64,000 nucleotides of DNA from Amycolatopsis camponoti (GCF_902497555.1 NZ_CABVGP010000002.1:2244501-2308500), one strand, 5' to 3'; positions 34,361 to 42,288 are shown, counted from the first letter of the stretch. Notes: a model not told the origin generated them from the sequence alone. Translations and numbers: made by a program.

Positions 34361-35339
34361 GTGCCGCGGGGGACTCCGCCTCCGGGATCAGCAGCCGGGC
34401 CGCGCCGGACCCGTCGGCCGGGACCGACCACACGTCCGCGTGGCCCGGCCCGCGGGGCACGCCGTAGCCGATGGTGCGGTCGTCGAGCCACGCCGGCTGG
34501 TCGTCGACGCTGCGGGTCTCGGCCAGCGGCGTCACCTTCGACGTCGCCAGGTCCACGACGGACAGCCGCCAGCCCTTCGCCGGATCGTCGTCCACAGCGG
34601 ACTTGAACGCCACGCGGGTTCCGTCCGGGGAAAGGGACGGGCATTCGACGTTTTCCCGCAGCGCCCGGATCGTGTGCGCGGCTAAGTCGCCCGCGACGAG
34701 GTAGCGGTGCCCGGCCGTCGACATCGTCGCGTAGAAGTGACGGTCGTCGCGGGTGAACGTGACGCCCCAGAAGTTGAGGTCCGCGGCCTGGTACGGCTTC
34801 CCGTCGAGCGTCACCGCGTAGTCCTCGAGGGTGCCGGCCAGGTCACCGGTCGCCGTGTCGAGGATGCCGGCGCGGGTGGAGAACATGCCGCCGTTGTAGG
34901 AGTCGCCGGTGACGAACACCGTCCACGCGAGCATCCGGCCGCTCGCCGACACCCGCGCCCGGTTCGGCAGCCCGACCAACGGGATCTCCCGGCTCACCGC
35001 GAGGCCCGCGTCGAGCACCGCCAGCTGGTAGGTGGTCAGGTCGCCGTCCTGGCGCAGGCAGAGCCCCGTGCCGCCGGCGGCGTACACCCGTGCGCACGAC
35101 AGCGGCGACACCGTCCGCGGGCCGCCGGGGTCGGTGACGGACACCGTCGCGACGTGGCCGCGGTCGGCGTCGGCGGTGCTGCGGAACAGCAGCCGCGGGC
35201 CGGGGGAGAGGCTCACCGCGCCGGTGGCGGCGGTGTTGGCGGCGCCGTGGCTGCGCGCGCTCGCGAACCCGACGTAGGCGACCGCCACCCCCGCCAGCAC
35301 GAGGACACCGGCGACGGCGATCAGGATCCGGGTTTTCAC
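34335..35339 (-). CDS. TolB-like beta-propeller protein, membrane-anchored
   Basis: 334 residues from a GTG that overlaps the MFS stop (GTGA). One N-terminal hydrophobic segment (RILIAVAGVLVLAGVAVAYVGF) acts as a signal or anchor. The rest carries TolB/WD40-like repeats, e.g. CPSLSPDGTRVAFKS and RARVSASGRMLAWTV. It is the last gene of a phosphatase-MFS-propeller unit. No enzymatic motif is visible; a periplasmic-side binding role is plausible. Confidence 0.7.
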   Translation of the reverse strand: MKTRILIAVAGVLVLAGVAVAYVGFASARSHGAANTAATGAVSLSPGPRLLFRSTADADRGHVATVSVTDPGGPRTVSPLSCARVYAAGGTGLCLRQDGDLTTYQLAVLDAGLAVSREIPLVGLPNRARVSASGRMLAWTVFVTGDSYNGGMFSTRAGILDTATGDLAGTLEDYAVTLDGKPYQAADLNFWGVTFTRDDRHFYATMSTAGHRYLVAGDLAAHTIRALRENVECPSLSPDGTRVAFKSAVDDDPAKGWRLSVVDLATSKVTPLAETRSVDDQPAWLDDRTIGYGVPRGPGHADVWSVPADGSGAARLLIPEAESPAALSDARTGR

Positions 35340-36580
35340 GCGGCGACCTTCCTGGGGGAGAGCACCACGAACGTCACGGCGATCGCGACCAGCGCCCCGC
35401 CCGCGGCGACGCCGACCGCGAGCCCGGCGCCCCAGAACTGCCAGGCCAGTCCGAAGAGGACGGACGAGGCGAAGTACGCAAGCGCTTGCGCCGTCTGGAC
35501 CAGGGAAATCCCCGTGGTGCGCAACGACTCCGGCAGCAGCGGACCGGCCAGCGCCATCAGGACGCCGTCGGTCGCCGCGTAGAACGCGCCGTACAGCGCG
35601 AGCGCCAGCACGAACAGCGGCCAGCCGGACACCGGGCCGGCCAGCAGCAGGTAGACGACCGCGAGCGCGCCGTAGCCGCCGAGCACGACCGGCAGCCGTC
35701 CGACGCGGTCGGCCAGTGCGCCCAGCGGCGCGGCCAGCAGCAGGTAGCTCAGGTTGGTGCCGACCGCGAGCAGCGGGAACCAGCCGGTCGCGATGTCCTC
35801 CTTGTGCTGCAGCAGGAGGTAGACGAACCCGTCCCCGACCGTCGCGAGCCCGAGCACGCACGCCGCTACGAGCAGGCGCCGGACGCCGCTGCCGCGCAGG
35901 AGGGCGGCCGCGGCGCGGGGCGAGACCGTGTTCGCCGCGGCTTTCGGCGTCCGGTGGTCGCGGACGAACAGCACGAGCAGCAGCACGCCGATGGCGGCGA
36001 TGCAGAAGCTGACGACGAACACCGCGTCGAACGCCTCGGGGTCCGTCGCGCCGACCGCGGCCAGCACGGCGAGCGCGACCAGCGGCCCGGCGAACGCGCC
36101 CATGCTGTCCATCGCCCGGTGCACGCCGAAGGCGCGGCCGAGCAGCGGTTCCGGCGCCGAGAGGGTGATCAGCGCGTCGCGCGGCGCCGTCCGCAGGCCC
36201 TTGCCGGTGCGGTCGATGGTGATCGCGGCGCCGATCGCGGCCGCCGACGCCCCGGCCGCGAGCAGGCCGAGCTTCGCCACCGCGGACAGCGCGTAGCCCG
36301 CCCCGGCGACGACCTTGCGGCGGCGGACCCGGTCGGCGACGTACCCGCCGACGATCCGCAGCAACGCCGTCGCGCCGGTGTAGAGGCCGTCGACCAGGCC
36401 GTACGCGGCGGGGCCGAGGTGCAGGCCGAGCACGAGGTAGACCGGCAGGACCGCGGTGACCATCTCCGACGAGACGTCGGTGACCAGGCTGACCGCGCCG
36501 AGCGCGAAGACGTTCGCGCCGACCGCCGAGAGCTTGCCCTTCGCGGCGTGCTCTCGGCGGCCGATGGTGGAGAGGTACAC
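35336..36580 (-). CDS. MFS transporter
   Basis: 414 residues, about twelve transmembrane helices. Conserved features include SLVTDVSSEMVTAVLPVYL, GGYVADRVRRRKVVAGAGY (motif A) and TIDRTGKGLRTAPRDALIT, which mark an actinobacterial/proteobacterial MFS subgroup. The GTG start at 36580 has no clear Shine-Dalgarno; it lies 5 bp after the phosphatase stop, so translation is probably coupled. Substrate unknown. Confidence 0.82.
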   Translation of the reverse strand: MYLSTIGRREHAAKGKLSAVGANVFALGAVSLVTDVSSEMVTAVLPVYLVLGLHLGPAAYGLVDGLYTGATALLRIVGGYVADRVRRRKVVAGAGYALSAVAKLGLLAAGASAAAIGAAITIDRTGKGLRTAPRDALITLSAPEPLLGRAFGVHRAMDSMGAFAGPLVALAVLAAVGATDPEAFDAVFVVSFCIAAIGVLLLVLFVRDHRTPKAAANTVSPRAAAALLRGSGVRRLLVAACVLGLATVGDGFVYLLLQHKEDIATGWFPLLAVGTNLSYLLLAAPLGALADRVGRLPVVLGGYGALAVVYLLLAGPVSGWPLFVLALALYGAFYAATDGVLMALAGPLLPESLRTTGISLVQTAQALAYFASSVLFGLAWQFWGAGLAVGVAAGGALVAIAVTFVVLSPRKVAA

Positions 36581-36585
36581 GCGGG

Positions 36586-37461
36586 TTACTGCCAGACGTC
36601 GAGGATCGGCGACTTGCTCGCGGCGCCGCCGATGCCCGGCAGGCCGTAGGACGCCTCGATCGTGCGCAGCACGGTGTAGTGGTTGATGGACTCGCTGTAG
36701 CTGCCGACCTTGACGTGCGCGCCGGTGAAGCTGGTGAAGATCTGGTTCACCGACGTGCCGCTGTCCTCGTCGAAGGTGGTGATCAGCAGGCTGTTGTGCG
36801 TCTTGGCCCACTGGGCGTAGGCGTCGAGGTGGTTCTTCAGCCAGGTGTCGCCGGTGCCGATCGAGCAGTCGTGCATGTCGTTGCACATGTCGGGCGTCAC
36901 GAAGGCGACGGTCGGCAACTGGGTGAAGTCGGTGGGGAAGCTCGAGTAGCGGACGTTGCTCGCGGCCGGGACGTTGGAGAAGTCGACCCAGCTGTTGTGC
37001 TTGCGGCGGTAGGTGCCGCTGGAGCAGCCGGTGTAGCCGTCCGAGGGCATGGCCTCGGAGTAGCCCGTGAAGGTCTTGCCCGCGCCGATCAGCTGCTGGC
37101 CGAGGTTGGCCTTGGCGCCGAGGTTGGCCGGGCAGGAGTCGTCGGTGACGCCCTGCGTGGCGCCCGAGAAGAGGGCGACGTAGTTGGGCTGGCTCGGGTG
37201 GGTGATCGCGAAGGCGTTGGTGAACTTCGCGCTCTGCGAGGCGAGGGTGTTGAAGTAGGGCGCGCTGGAGCTGCCGTTGATCGACGAGTACTTCTTGTTC
37301 TCGAACATCACGAGGACGATGTGGTCGAACGCCGGCACGGCCGAAGCGGTGGGCTTGACCGCGGTCGGCTCGTCCGTTCCGGTGACGACGGCTGCCGTGA
37401 CGACACCGGCTGTGACCAGGGTGGCGGCGGCGAACGCGGCGAAGATCCGCTTGCGGATCAT
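36586..37461 (-). CDS. Secreted acid phosphatase / phosphoesterase (SapM-like)
   Basis: 291 residues with a signal peptide or anchor (RIFAAFAAATLVTAGVVTAAVV). The phosphoesterase-family pattern is present: HIVLVMFENKKYSSI, then HPSQPNYVALFSG, VAFVTPDMCNDMHDCS and LLITTFDEDSG. This is the alkaline-phosphatase-like superfamily branch that includes mycobacterial SapM and phospholipase-C-like enzymes. It probably dephosphorylates organic phosphates outside the cell. GGAGGA precedes the ATG. First gene of the unit with the MFS and propeller proteins. Confidence 0.82.
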   Translation of the reverse strand: MIRKRIFAAFAAATLVTAGVVTAAVVTGTDEPTAVKPTASAVPAFDHIVLVMFENKKYSSINGSSSAPYFNTLASQSAKFTNAFAITHPSQPNYVALFSGATQGVTDDSCPANLGAKANLGQQLIGAGKTFTGYSEAMPSDGYTGCSSGTYRRKHNSWVDFSNVPAASNVRYSSFPTDFTQLPTVAFVTPDMCNDMHDCSIGTGDTWLKNHLDAYAQWAKTHNSLLITTFDEDSGTSVNQIFTSFTGAHVKVGSYSESINHYTVLRTIEASYGLPGIGGAASKSPILDVWQ

Positions 37462-37697
37462 GGGTCCTCCAACGGTGGCGGGTGAGGGCGCCTCATGGTG
37501 CCCACTCCACGAGGCCGGAACGTGGGCGTGTCGTGGTCCGGTTCGTGAACACCAGGAAACCTCCGGCGGACAACGGAAAGAGTGGGTTAATGGCTTTCCG
37601 CTGTCAACCTCCTAAGGTAGGTGTCTACTGTGGACAGCCAGGGACTTGACAGGTCGCTCCCAGGTCGTTCAAAGGAACGGCGCCGAGACTCGGTCCC

Positions 37698-37949
37698 ATG
37701 GAACCCACCACGACAGGCGGAGCGGCTCGCCGCGAGCACGGCAGGCGCAAGGCCGCGCTGGTCACGGCGACGGTGGCGGTGCTGGGCGCGGCCACCGCCG
37801 GCGCGATCGGCTTCGGCCTTTCGACGGCGTCCGCCACCACTTCGACCAGCACTTCCGACTCCACCGGTACCCAGGACCAGCTCCAGTCGTCGGACAGCGG
37901 CGTGAGCGCCGGCTCGGGCAGCGCGCACACGGGCTCGGGCGCGTCGTGA
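37698..37949 (+). CDS. Small single-helix membrane protein opening the redox operon; possible flavin acceptor
   Basis: 83 residues. A basic N-terminus (ARREHGRRKAA) and one hydrophobic helix (~residues 19-42) place the rest outside. The outer tail is almost entirely Ser/Thr/Gly/Ala and ends HTGSGAS. S80-G-A-S83 matches the core of the [S/T]GA[T/S] motif modified by ApbE, and D66-S-G-V-S-A is a second loose match. The next gene is apbE, overlapping by four bases. It may be the flavinylated subunit or only a linker protein; there is no FMN_bind domain. Unrecognised family. Confidence 0.65.
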   Translation: MEPTTTGGAARREHGRRKAALVTATVAVLGAATAGAIGFGLSTASATTSTSTSDSTGTQDQLQSSDSGVSAGSGSAHTGSGAS

Positions 37950-38923
37950 CCACGGCGGCGAGGACGTTCCCCGCGCTGGGCACGACGGCGTCGGTGGTCG
38001 TCACCGACCCGGGGCAGGTGGCGGAGGCGGCTTCGCTCCTGCGGGCGGAAGTCGACGCGATCGACCTGGCGTGCAGCCGGTTCCGCGCGGACTCGGAGAT
38101 TTCCCGGCTGCACGAGCGGGCCGGGCGTCAGGTCCGGGTCGGGGTGCTGCTGGCGGAGGCGCTGGGAGCGGCGTTGCGCGCGGCTCGGCTGAGCGGGGGA
38201 TTGGTGGACCCGACGGTCGGGGCCGCGGTGCGGGCACTCGGGTACGACCGGGACTTCGCGCTGGTCGCGGGGGTCGTGAGTGAGAAACAGTGTTCTAACC
38301 CTGTTTCCCACTCACGACCTGCCGCGGCAGACCGCTCGACCGCCGGCCTGGTTCCCGCGCCCGGGTGGCATCGCGTGCTCTTCGATCCCGCTCTCCGCCT
38401 GGTCGTCCTCCCGCGCGGCGTCCACCTCGACCTCGGCGCCACCGCCAAAGCCCTCACCGCCGATCGGGCCGCGCGCCGGATTCACCTCGCTCTCGGGTGC
38501 GGTGTTCTCGTCAACCTCGGTGGTGACCTCCGCGTCGCCGGGCCGGAACCCGCCGGGGGCTGGCAGGTCGCGCTCGGCGACGACCACGCCGACGCCGTCA
38601 CCCACCCGGCCGCGAGTGTTGCCCTCAACACCGGCGGTCTCGCCACCTCCGGGACCACCCTCCGGCGCTGGCGCCACCGCGGGCGCGCCGTGCACCACAT
38701 CGTCGACCCGCGCACCGGTGATGCCGCGGAACCGCTGTGGCGCACCGTCACCGTCGTCGCGAAGTCCACTGTGGACGCCAACACCGCGAGCACCGCCGCC
38801 ATCGTCCTCGGCGCGGAAGCGCCGGCCTGGCTGGAAGAACGACGGCTGCCCGCGCGACTCACGGCCGACGACGGCGACGTCGTCACCACGCCGGGCTGGC
38901 CCGCGGAAAGGAAAGCCGCATGA
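37946..38923 (+). CDS. apbE: FAD:protein FMN transferase (ApbE), carrying a palindromic insertion
   Basis: 325 residues from a GTG overlapping the preceding stop. ApbE landmarks: SRFRADSEISRLH, GGLVDPTVGAAVRALGYDRD, LDLGATAKALTADRA, VNLGGDLRV, NTGGLATSGT and HHIVDPRTG. It transfers FMN from FAD to a Ser/Thr of a partner protein in a Mg2+-dependent reaction. No signal peptide is seen, so it should act in the cytosol. Residues ~110-125 (VVSEKQCSNPVSHSRP) are encoded by a 48-bp palindrome and lie in the variable loop between DRDFALVAG and PAPGWHRV. The frame is intact, so the protein is probably functional. Confidence 0.88.
   Translation: MTTAARTFPALGTTASVVVTDPGQVAEAASLLRAEVDAIDLACSRFRADSEISRLHERAGRQVRVGVLLAEALGAALRAARLSGGLVDPTVGAAVRALGYDRDFALVAGVVSEKQCSNPVSHSRPAAADRSTAGLVPAPGWHRVLFDPALRLVVLPRGVHLDLGATAKALTADRAARRIHLALGCGVLVNLGGDLRVAGPEPAGGWQVALGDDHADAVTHPAASVALNTGGLATSGTTLRRWRHRGRAVHHIVDPRTGDAAEPLWRTVTVVAKSTVDANTASTAAIVLGAEAPAWLEERRLPARLTADDGDVVTTPGWPAERKAA
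38272..38319. repeat. 48-bp palindromic element inserted in frame inside apbE
   Basis: Nineteen-base arms, GGTCGTGAGTGAGAAACAG and CTGTTTCCCACTCACGACC, pair with one mismatch (A against C) around a 10-base loop TGTTCTAACC. The length is 48 bp (16 codons). Bases 38271-38300 recur exactly, inverted, at 1-30. The segment is less GC-rich than its surroundings. It behaves like a dispersed small palindromic element (REP- or RPE-like) able to live in coding DNA. Confidence 0.85.
38764..38776. repeat. Recurring 13-bp palindrome, exact copy
   Basis: GTCCACTGTGGAC inside apbE, read there as Ser-Thr-Val-Asp. The same palindrome, exact or with one mismatch, occurs at 354, 15234, 27865, 34590, 37623 and 58122, in different reading frames. 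See findings. Confidence 0.5.
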
Positions 38924-39489
38924 GCTCCGCCGTCTGGTACTTCAGCCGCGCGACCGGCCTCGTGTCGCTCGTGCTCTTCACCGGCGTCGTCGTCCTCGGC
39001 GCGCTCGGCGCCGGCCGGTTCGCGACCCCGGCGTGGCCGCGGTTCACCGTCGCCGCCCTGCACCGGAACCTCGCGCTGACCAGCCTCGCCTTCCTCGTCG
39101 CGCACATCGCGTCGGCGATCCTCGACGGCTACGTCTCGCTGAGCTGGCTCGACGTCGTCGTCCCGTTCGGCTCGGCCTACCAGCCGCTCTGGGTCGGCTT
39201 CGGTGCCGTCGCGATCGATCTGCTGCTCGCGATCGTCGTCACCAGCCTGCTGCGCACGCGCATCCCGCCGCGGGCCTGGCGCGCCGTCCACTGGCTGGCC
39301 TATCTCTGCTGGCCGGTCGCGCTGGTGCACGGCTTCGGCATGGCCGAGAACGACGCCGCGTACGGCTGGATCGTCGCCTTCGACGTGCTCTGCGTGCTGG
39401 CCGTCCTCGGCGCCGTCGCCTTCCGCGCGACCCGCCACGACGCCGACACCGCGACCCGCAAGCTTTCGCCGCTCGGAGGTACCCGATGA
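38920..39489 (+). CDS. Ferric-reductase-like heme-b transmembrane protein
   Basis: 189 residues, about five to six transmembrane helices. Histidines suitable for heme axial ligation lie in paired helices: LHRNLALTSLAFLVAHIAS and VHWLAYLCWPVALVHGFG. This is the ferric-reductase/YedZ-like membrane fold, which carries electrons across the membrane through b-hemes. Its ATG overlaps the apbE stop (ATGA), and it is followed by a NuoF-like flavoprotein, suggesting a membrane electron conduit fed from NADH. Confidence 0.85.
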   Translation: MSSAVWYFSRATGLVSLVLFTGVVVLGALGAGRFATPAWPRFTVAALHRNLALTSLAFLVAHIASAILDGYVSLSWLDVVVPFGSAYQPLWVGFGAVAIDLLLAIVVTSLLRTRIPPRAWRAVHWLAYLCWPVALVHGFGMAENDAAYGWIVAFDVLCVLAVLGAVAFRATRHDADTATRKLSPLGGTR

Positions 39490-40616
39490 CCATCCTGCCG
39501 CCCCACCGCCTCGACCTGGCCGGCCACCGGCGCCGCACCGGCGTCGTGCCGTGGGTCGCCTACCACGGTGACGACGGCCGCGACCGGCTGATCGAAGCGG
39601 TCGCCGCCGCGGACCTGCGCGGCCGCGGCGGCGCGGGCTTCCCGACCGCGGTCAAGCTGCGCTCGGCCCGGAAACCGCGCTCGGTCGTCGTCGCGAACGG
39701 CTGCGAAGGCGACCCGCTCAGCCACAAGGACGCCGCCCTGCTGACGTTGTCCCCGCACCTGGTGCTGGACGGCCTGCAGCTCGCCGCGCACGCCGTCGGC
39801 GCGGGCGAAGCCATCCTTTGCGTGCACGCCGGGAGCCCGGTGCTGCCGAGCGTCTTCGCGGCGCTCGCCGAACGCGACGATCTTGTGCCGGTGCGCGTCG
39901 AGGAGATCCCGCGCCGGTACGTCGCCAGCGAGGAGACCGCGCTCGTGCACCACCTGACGTCCGGGGACGCGCGGCCGCTCGGCAAGTCGCCGCGGCCCGG
40001 AGAACGCGGGGTGCGCGGCCGTCCGACGCTCGTGGACAACGTCGAAACGCTGGCCCAGCTGGCTTTGGTGATCCTGCTGGGCCCGCAGCACTACCGCGCG
40101 GCGCGGGCCGAGCTGGTCACCGTGACCGGCGCGGTCCGGCGGCCCGGGGTCGTGGAGACGCCGCCCGGCGCGTCGCTCGCGGCGGTGCTCGCCACGGCGG
40201 GCGGCGAGGCCGAGCCGGTCCAAGCGGTGCTGGCCGGCGGCTACGGCGGGAACTGGACGTCGGACCTGACGGCCGGCGTGTCCGGGATTCCGGCGGTGTA
40301 CGCGCTTCCGGCCCGGGCGTGCGGGCTCGAGTACACCGCGAAGGTGCTGGCGTTCCTGGCGGCGGAGTCGGCCCGGCAGTGCGGGCCGTGCATGTTCGGC
40401 CTCCCGGCGATCGCGGCGGACTTCGCGGAGCTGGTGCGTGGCGGCCCGTCGACGGCCCGGCTCGCGCGTCGTCTCCCGTTGCTCACCGGCCGCGGGGCCT
40501 GCGCGCACCCGGACGGCGCGGCCCGGCTCGCGACGAGCGCGTTGCGGGTGTTCGGCGCCGATGTGGCGGCGCACGCGGCCGGTGGCCGGTGCCGGGTCCC
40601 GGAGCGTGTGGCGTGA
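39486..40616 (+). CDS. NuoF-like NADH-binding flavoprotein with SLBB domain
   Basis: 376 residues. The FMN/NADH glycine-rich loop LRGRGGAGFPTAVKL (about residue 44) is followed by VANGCEGDPLSHKD, an SLBB domain (VTVTGAVRRPGVVETPPGAS, residues 211-230) and an Fe-S region. In canonical NuoF the cluster motif is SCGKCTPC plus a distal Cys. Here the first Cys is Ala296 (ESARQCGPC), leaving C299, C302 and C339. The cluster may therefore be 3Fe-4S or have a non-Cys ligand. It is coupled to the heme protein and the ferredoxin by four-base overlaps; it probably passes NADH electrons to them. Confidence 0.85.
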   Translation: MTILPPHRLDLAGHRRRTGVVPWVAYHGDDGRDRLIEAVAAADLRGRGGAGFPTAVKLRSARKPRSVVVANGCEGDPLSHKDAALLTLSPHLVLDGLQLAAHAVGAGEAILCVHAGSPVLPSVFAALAERDDLVPVRVEEIPRRYVASEETALVHHLTSGDARPLGKSPRPGERGVRGRPTLVDNVETLAQLALVILLGPQHYRAARAELVTVTGAVRRPGVVETPPGASLAAVLATAGGEAEPVQAVLAGGYGGNWTSDLTAGVSGIPAVYALPARACGLEYTAKVLAFLAAESARQCGPCMFGLPAIAADFAELVRGGPSTARLARRLPLLTGRGACAHPDGAARLATSALRVFGADVAAHAAGGRCRVPERVA

Positions 40617-40807
40617 AGGTGACGGTGGACCCGATCGGGTGCCGCGCGCACGGGCTGTGCGCGGACCTGCTGCCGGAGGTCGTGCGTTTGGACGAGTGGG
40701 GCTACCCGATCGTGGCGTCCGGCCCGGTGCCGCCGGGGCTGGTGGCGGAGGCCCGGCGCGCGGCGGCCGCGTGCCCGGCGCTGGCGTTGCGGCTGCGGAA
40801 GGACTGA
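40613..40807 (+). CDS. CxxHxxC-type ferredoxin (3Fe-4S or His-ligated 4Fe-4S)
   Basis: 64 residues from a GTG overlapping the NuoF-like stop. The cluster motif is C10-R-A-H13-G-L-C16 with C54-P55 near the C-terminus. This CxxHxxC...CP pattern is the actinobacterial P450-type ferredoxin in which His takes the place of the second cysteine. Last gene of the redox operon; it likely accepts electrons from the flavoprotein and delivers them to an unknown oxygenase or to the membrane subunit. Confidence 0.88.
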   Translation: MKVTVDPIGCRAHGLCADLLPEVVRLDEWGYPIVASGPVPPGLVAEARRAAAACPALALRLRKD

Positions 40808-40861
40808 GCGGCGAGGGAAATCCGGTCGTCGCGTCGCGGGCGGGCCGTTAACCTCGCGGGT

Positions 40862-41599
40862 ATGAAGCTCCACGACCGGATCCGCGGTGCCCGGCTGATC
40901 GGCGTGCTGACCGGCGCCGGGATCTCCACGGCGTCCGGCATTCCCGACTACCGCGGGCCCGACGGCGTCTGGACGCGCTCACCGGATGCGGTGAACGCTT
41001 TCACGCTCGAGAACTTCATGGCCGATGCCGCTGTGCGCCGCGAGTTCTGGCGCGGCTACGCCGGGCACGCCGCGTGGCGAGCCGAGCCGAACGCGGCTCA
41101 TCGCGCCCTCGCGGAGCTGGACGGTTCGGGGGCCGCGGTCCGCGTGCTCACCCAGAACGTCGACGGCCTGCACCAGAAAGCCGGCCTCGCCGCGCGGAAA
41201 GTCCTCGAGCTGCACGGAACCATGCACATGACGCGGTGCACGTCCTGCCCGCTGCGGGTGCCGACCACCGAGGTGCTGGAGCGCGGCGAGGAAGAACCGC
41301 GGTGCCCGGAGTGCGGCGGCGTTCTCCAGCTCGACATCATCCTTTTCGGACAGAAGCTGGACGGCGAGGTTCTCGGGCGGGCACGCCACGTCGCCGCGGC
41401 CGCCGAGGTCTTCCTGGCCATCGGCAGCTCGCTGCAGGTGGAGCCGGCCGCGTCGCTGTGCGCGATCGCGGTGCAGGCCCGGGCGACGCTGGTGATCGTC
41501 AACCACCAGCCGACACCGTACGACGAGGACGCTGATTTCGTGCTGCGCGGTGACATCGAGACGGTGGTCCCGGAACTCTGCGCGGCGATCAGCGCTTAG
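40862..41599 (+). CDS. Sir2-family NAD-dependent protein deacylase
   Basis: 245 residues. Sirtuin signatures: LTGAGISTASGIPDYRG, LTQNVDGLH, ELHGTMH (catalytic His), a four-Cys zinc module (CTSC and CPEC) and FGQKLDGEV, then IGSSLQVEPA. It deacylates lysines, consuming NAD+ and releasing nicotinamide. The segment FGQ in place of the FGE common in CobB hints at a non-standard acyl preference (inference). It follows the ferredoxin by 54 bp and has its own start. Confidence 0.9.
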   Translation: MKLHDRIRGARLIGVLTGAGISTASGIPDYRGPDGVWTRSPDAVNAFTLENFMADAAVRREFWRGYAGHAAWRAEPNAAHRALAELDGSGAAVRVLTQNVDGLHQKAGLAARKVLELHGTMHMTRCTSCPLRVPTTEVLERGEEEPRCPECGGVLQLDIILFGQKLDGEVLGRARHVAAAAEVFLAIGSSLQVEPAASLCAIAVQARATLVIVNHQPTPYDEDADFVLRGDIETVVPELCAAISA

Positions 41600-41653
41600 G
41601 GCGGTGGTCATGCGGGTCCCGCCCGCCCGCGGCGTGGCTGCTGCCCGGGGTGA

Positions 41654-42226
41654 TCAGCCGGCCTGGATGGCGTCGACCAGCAGGCGCACGACCTCGTCGC
41701 CGCCGATCGTCCACTTCTCCTTGGCCAGGTGGCCGCTGAGCTCCAGTCCGGCGATGCCGTGCGCGCTCGACATCAGCAGCGCGCCGTAGCGGCGGGCGTC
41801 GGACTCGCCGACCACGTCGGCCACGAGGGTGAGGAACTCGTTCTCCACACGGGTGGCGGCCGCGGCGGCCACCGGGTCGCCGCCCACCGGGGTGCTGAAC
41901 ATCAGCGCGTACAGGTGCGGCTGACGGCGGCCGACCCCGATCAGGGCCAGCAGGCCGCGCTTGAGCCGGGCGGCCGGCGTCGCGTCGAGGTCGGCCCGGA
42001 GCTGCTGCACCTCGTCCGCCACCGAGTTCCATGCGTCGATGGCGAGCGCGGTCAGCAGGTGCTGCTTGTCCTCGAAGTGCCCGTACGGCGCGCCGCGTGA
42101 GACGCCCGCGCGAGCCCCGACCGCGCGGAGCGTCACCGCTTCGGGGCCGCCCTCGTCGAGCAGTTCGGACGCGGCTCGCACGAGGGCGCTCCGGGTCGCG
42201 GCGGCGGTTTCGGCTCGCGTCACCAT
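41654..42226 (-). CDS. TetR-family regulator divergent from an SDR gene
   Basis: 190 residues from the ATG at 42226; two in-frame ATGs further upstream (42238 and 42253, the latter inside the operator) are alternatives, and none has a good Shine-Dalgarno. The HTH region is TLRAVGARAGVSRGAPYGHF. The C-terminal part is a WHG-type ligand domain (LMFSTPVGGDP; LLMSSAHGIAGLELSGHL). It almost certainly represses itself and the divergent SDR through the symmetric site at 42242-42288. Confidence 0.9.
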   Translation of the reverse strand: MVTRAETAAATRSALVRAASELLDEGGPEAVTLRAVGARAGVSRGAPYGHFEDKQHLLTALAIDAWNSVADEVQQLRADLDATPAARLKRGLLALIGVGRRQPHLYALMFSTPVGGDPVAAAAATRVENEFLTLVADVVGESDARRYGALLMSSAHGIAGLELSGHLAKEKWTIGGDEVVRLLVDAIQAG

Positions 42227-42241
42227 GGCGCCCAGCATAGT

Positions 42242-42288
42242 TGACAGTGTCATATGAACTACGCATAGTGGTTCATATGACACTGTCA
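42242..42288. promoter_or_regulatory. Large symmetric TetR operator spanning two start codons
   Basis: Perfect 18-bp arms (TGACAGTGTCATATGAAC at 42242-42259 and its inverse at 42271-42288) flank an 11-base spacer. Each arm contains its own 11-bp palindrome, TGACAGTGTCA or TGACACTGTCA, so two repressor dimers could bind. Each arm also contains an outward-facing ATG ACA CTG TCA that is in frame with the TetR gene on one side and the SDR gene on the other. Confidence 0.85.

Noticed and set aside
37946..38923. apbE as a pseudogene disrupted by the palindrome
   Set aside because: The insertion is 48 bp, keeps the frame, and all conserved ApbE motifs before and after it are intact.
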